DNA from: Legionellales bacterium
GTDB lineage: Bacteria > Pseudomonadota > Gammaproteobacteria > Comchoanobacterales > Comchoanobacteraceae
Direction: 5' to 3'
Length of the DNA: 44,260 nucleotides
Assembly (NCBI GenBank): GCA_002722435.1
Contig: PBLX01000011.1
Location: 1-44,260 of the forward strand
A program made the position numbers and the translations under genes. The notes beneath the pieces were generated by a model. The model saw nothing but the letters and a program-made list of their open reading frames with translations. It searched no databases and was not told the origin of the DNA. Shown here piece after piece: positions 43,914-44,260 of this stretch. How positions within the stretch are numbered: the first letter of the stretch is position 1; every line of letters starts with the position of its first letter.

Positions 43914-43915
43914 GG

Positions 43916-44260
43916 CTACACCTCTTCTTTACGCTTGTTCACGATAGTAACATCGTCACGATAGATCCAAACCTTCACACCAATAATGCCATAGGTAGTA
44001 GAAGCAATCGCATGATTATAATCAATATTGGCCTTGAATGTGTGCAATGGAAGTCGACCTTCGTGATACTTCTCGCTTCTTGCAATCTCAGCGCCGTTCA
44101 AACGACCACTGACCATAATTTTAACACCCTTTGCACCAGCTCTCATCGTTGATTGAACAGCACGCTTCATTGCCTTACGAAAAGCAACACGCCGTTCCAG
44201 CTGAGAGGCAACGCCTTCAGATACAATCTTCGCTGATAAGTCAGGCTTCTTTTCTTCCTC
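43916..44260 (-). CDS. rpsC: 30S ribosomal protein uS3, C-terminal part (5' end outside window)
   Basis: The minus-strand frame is open from base 44260 to the stop at 43916, giving the last 114 residues. [40 protein letters not shown] and [21 protein letters not shown] sequence (visible as [19 protein letters not shown]) define uS3. It ends about ten residues after this, so the basic C-terminal tail of E. coli uS3 is nearly absent. The N-terminal KH domain lies outside. Confidence 0.95.
   Translation of the reverse strand, partial: EEEKKPDLSAKIVSEGVASQLERRVAFRKAMKRAVQSTMRAGAKGVKIMVSGRLNGAEIARSEKYHEGRLPLHTFKANIDYNHAIASTTYGIIGVKVWIYRDDVTIVNKRKEEV

Overview
The window reads as chromosomal DNA of a gammaproteobacterium with moderately low GC (AT-rich by eye). 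The support is gene order: initiator tRNA(Met)-rimP-nusA-infB-rbfA-truB-rpsO-pnp, ybaB-recR, dacA-lipB-lipA, rlmB / rpsF-rpsR-membrane protein-rplI-dnaB, and the S10/spc/alpha ribosomal protein operons ending in rpoA-rplQ. An IcmF/TssM-family protein (type VI or Dot/Icm type IVB accessory component) suggests a host-interacting or intracellular lifestyle, perhaps Legionellales- or Francisella-like. I cannot fix the order from this sequence.

Layout. 1-5183 (+): a tripartite MacAB/TolC-like export operon (outer-membrane factor cut by the window edge, DUF2061 protein, adaptor, ATPase, FtsX permease), then an EamA transporter. 5299-6730 (+): an alpha/beta hydrolase and an unrecognised membrane-anchored protein. 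6774-14870 (+): initiator tRNA with promoter and terminator, then the translation/RNA operon. 14900-16992: unknown membrane protein, YbaB, RecR. 17204-21639: accessory-looking block with a tail-anchored protein (possible IcmH/DotU), an IcmF/TssM protein and a PnuC-like transporter. 21729-23893: archaeal/eukaryotic-type ProRS and a GST-like protein. 23926-28761 (-): rlmB, an rpsF-rpsR gene fusion, DUF2232-like protein, rplI, dnaB, sdhE. 28926-34565 (+): dacA, lipB, lipA, a DedA-PAP2 fusion and a free-standing polyketide-synthase-type acyltransferase. 34638-44260 (-): rplQ back to rpsC (cut by the window edge).

Most noteworthy is an uninterrupted gene joining ribosomal proteins bS6 and bS18, the pair that bind the 30S platform together. 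It keeps an internal ATG with a Shine-Dalgarno-like sequence exactly where a separate S18 would begin. Other departures lie in the same machinery: an RNA polymerase alpha subunit whose normally near-invariant TLGNALRR motif reads LFGYLFRR, a long-form S14 that carries a Cys4 zinc motif, a short RbfA, a ProRS of non-gammaproteobacterial type, and a dnaB promoter placed to give a leaderless mRNA. Few intergenic regions exceed 150 bases and none exceeds 300; those with visible signals are annotated.
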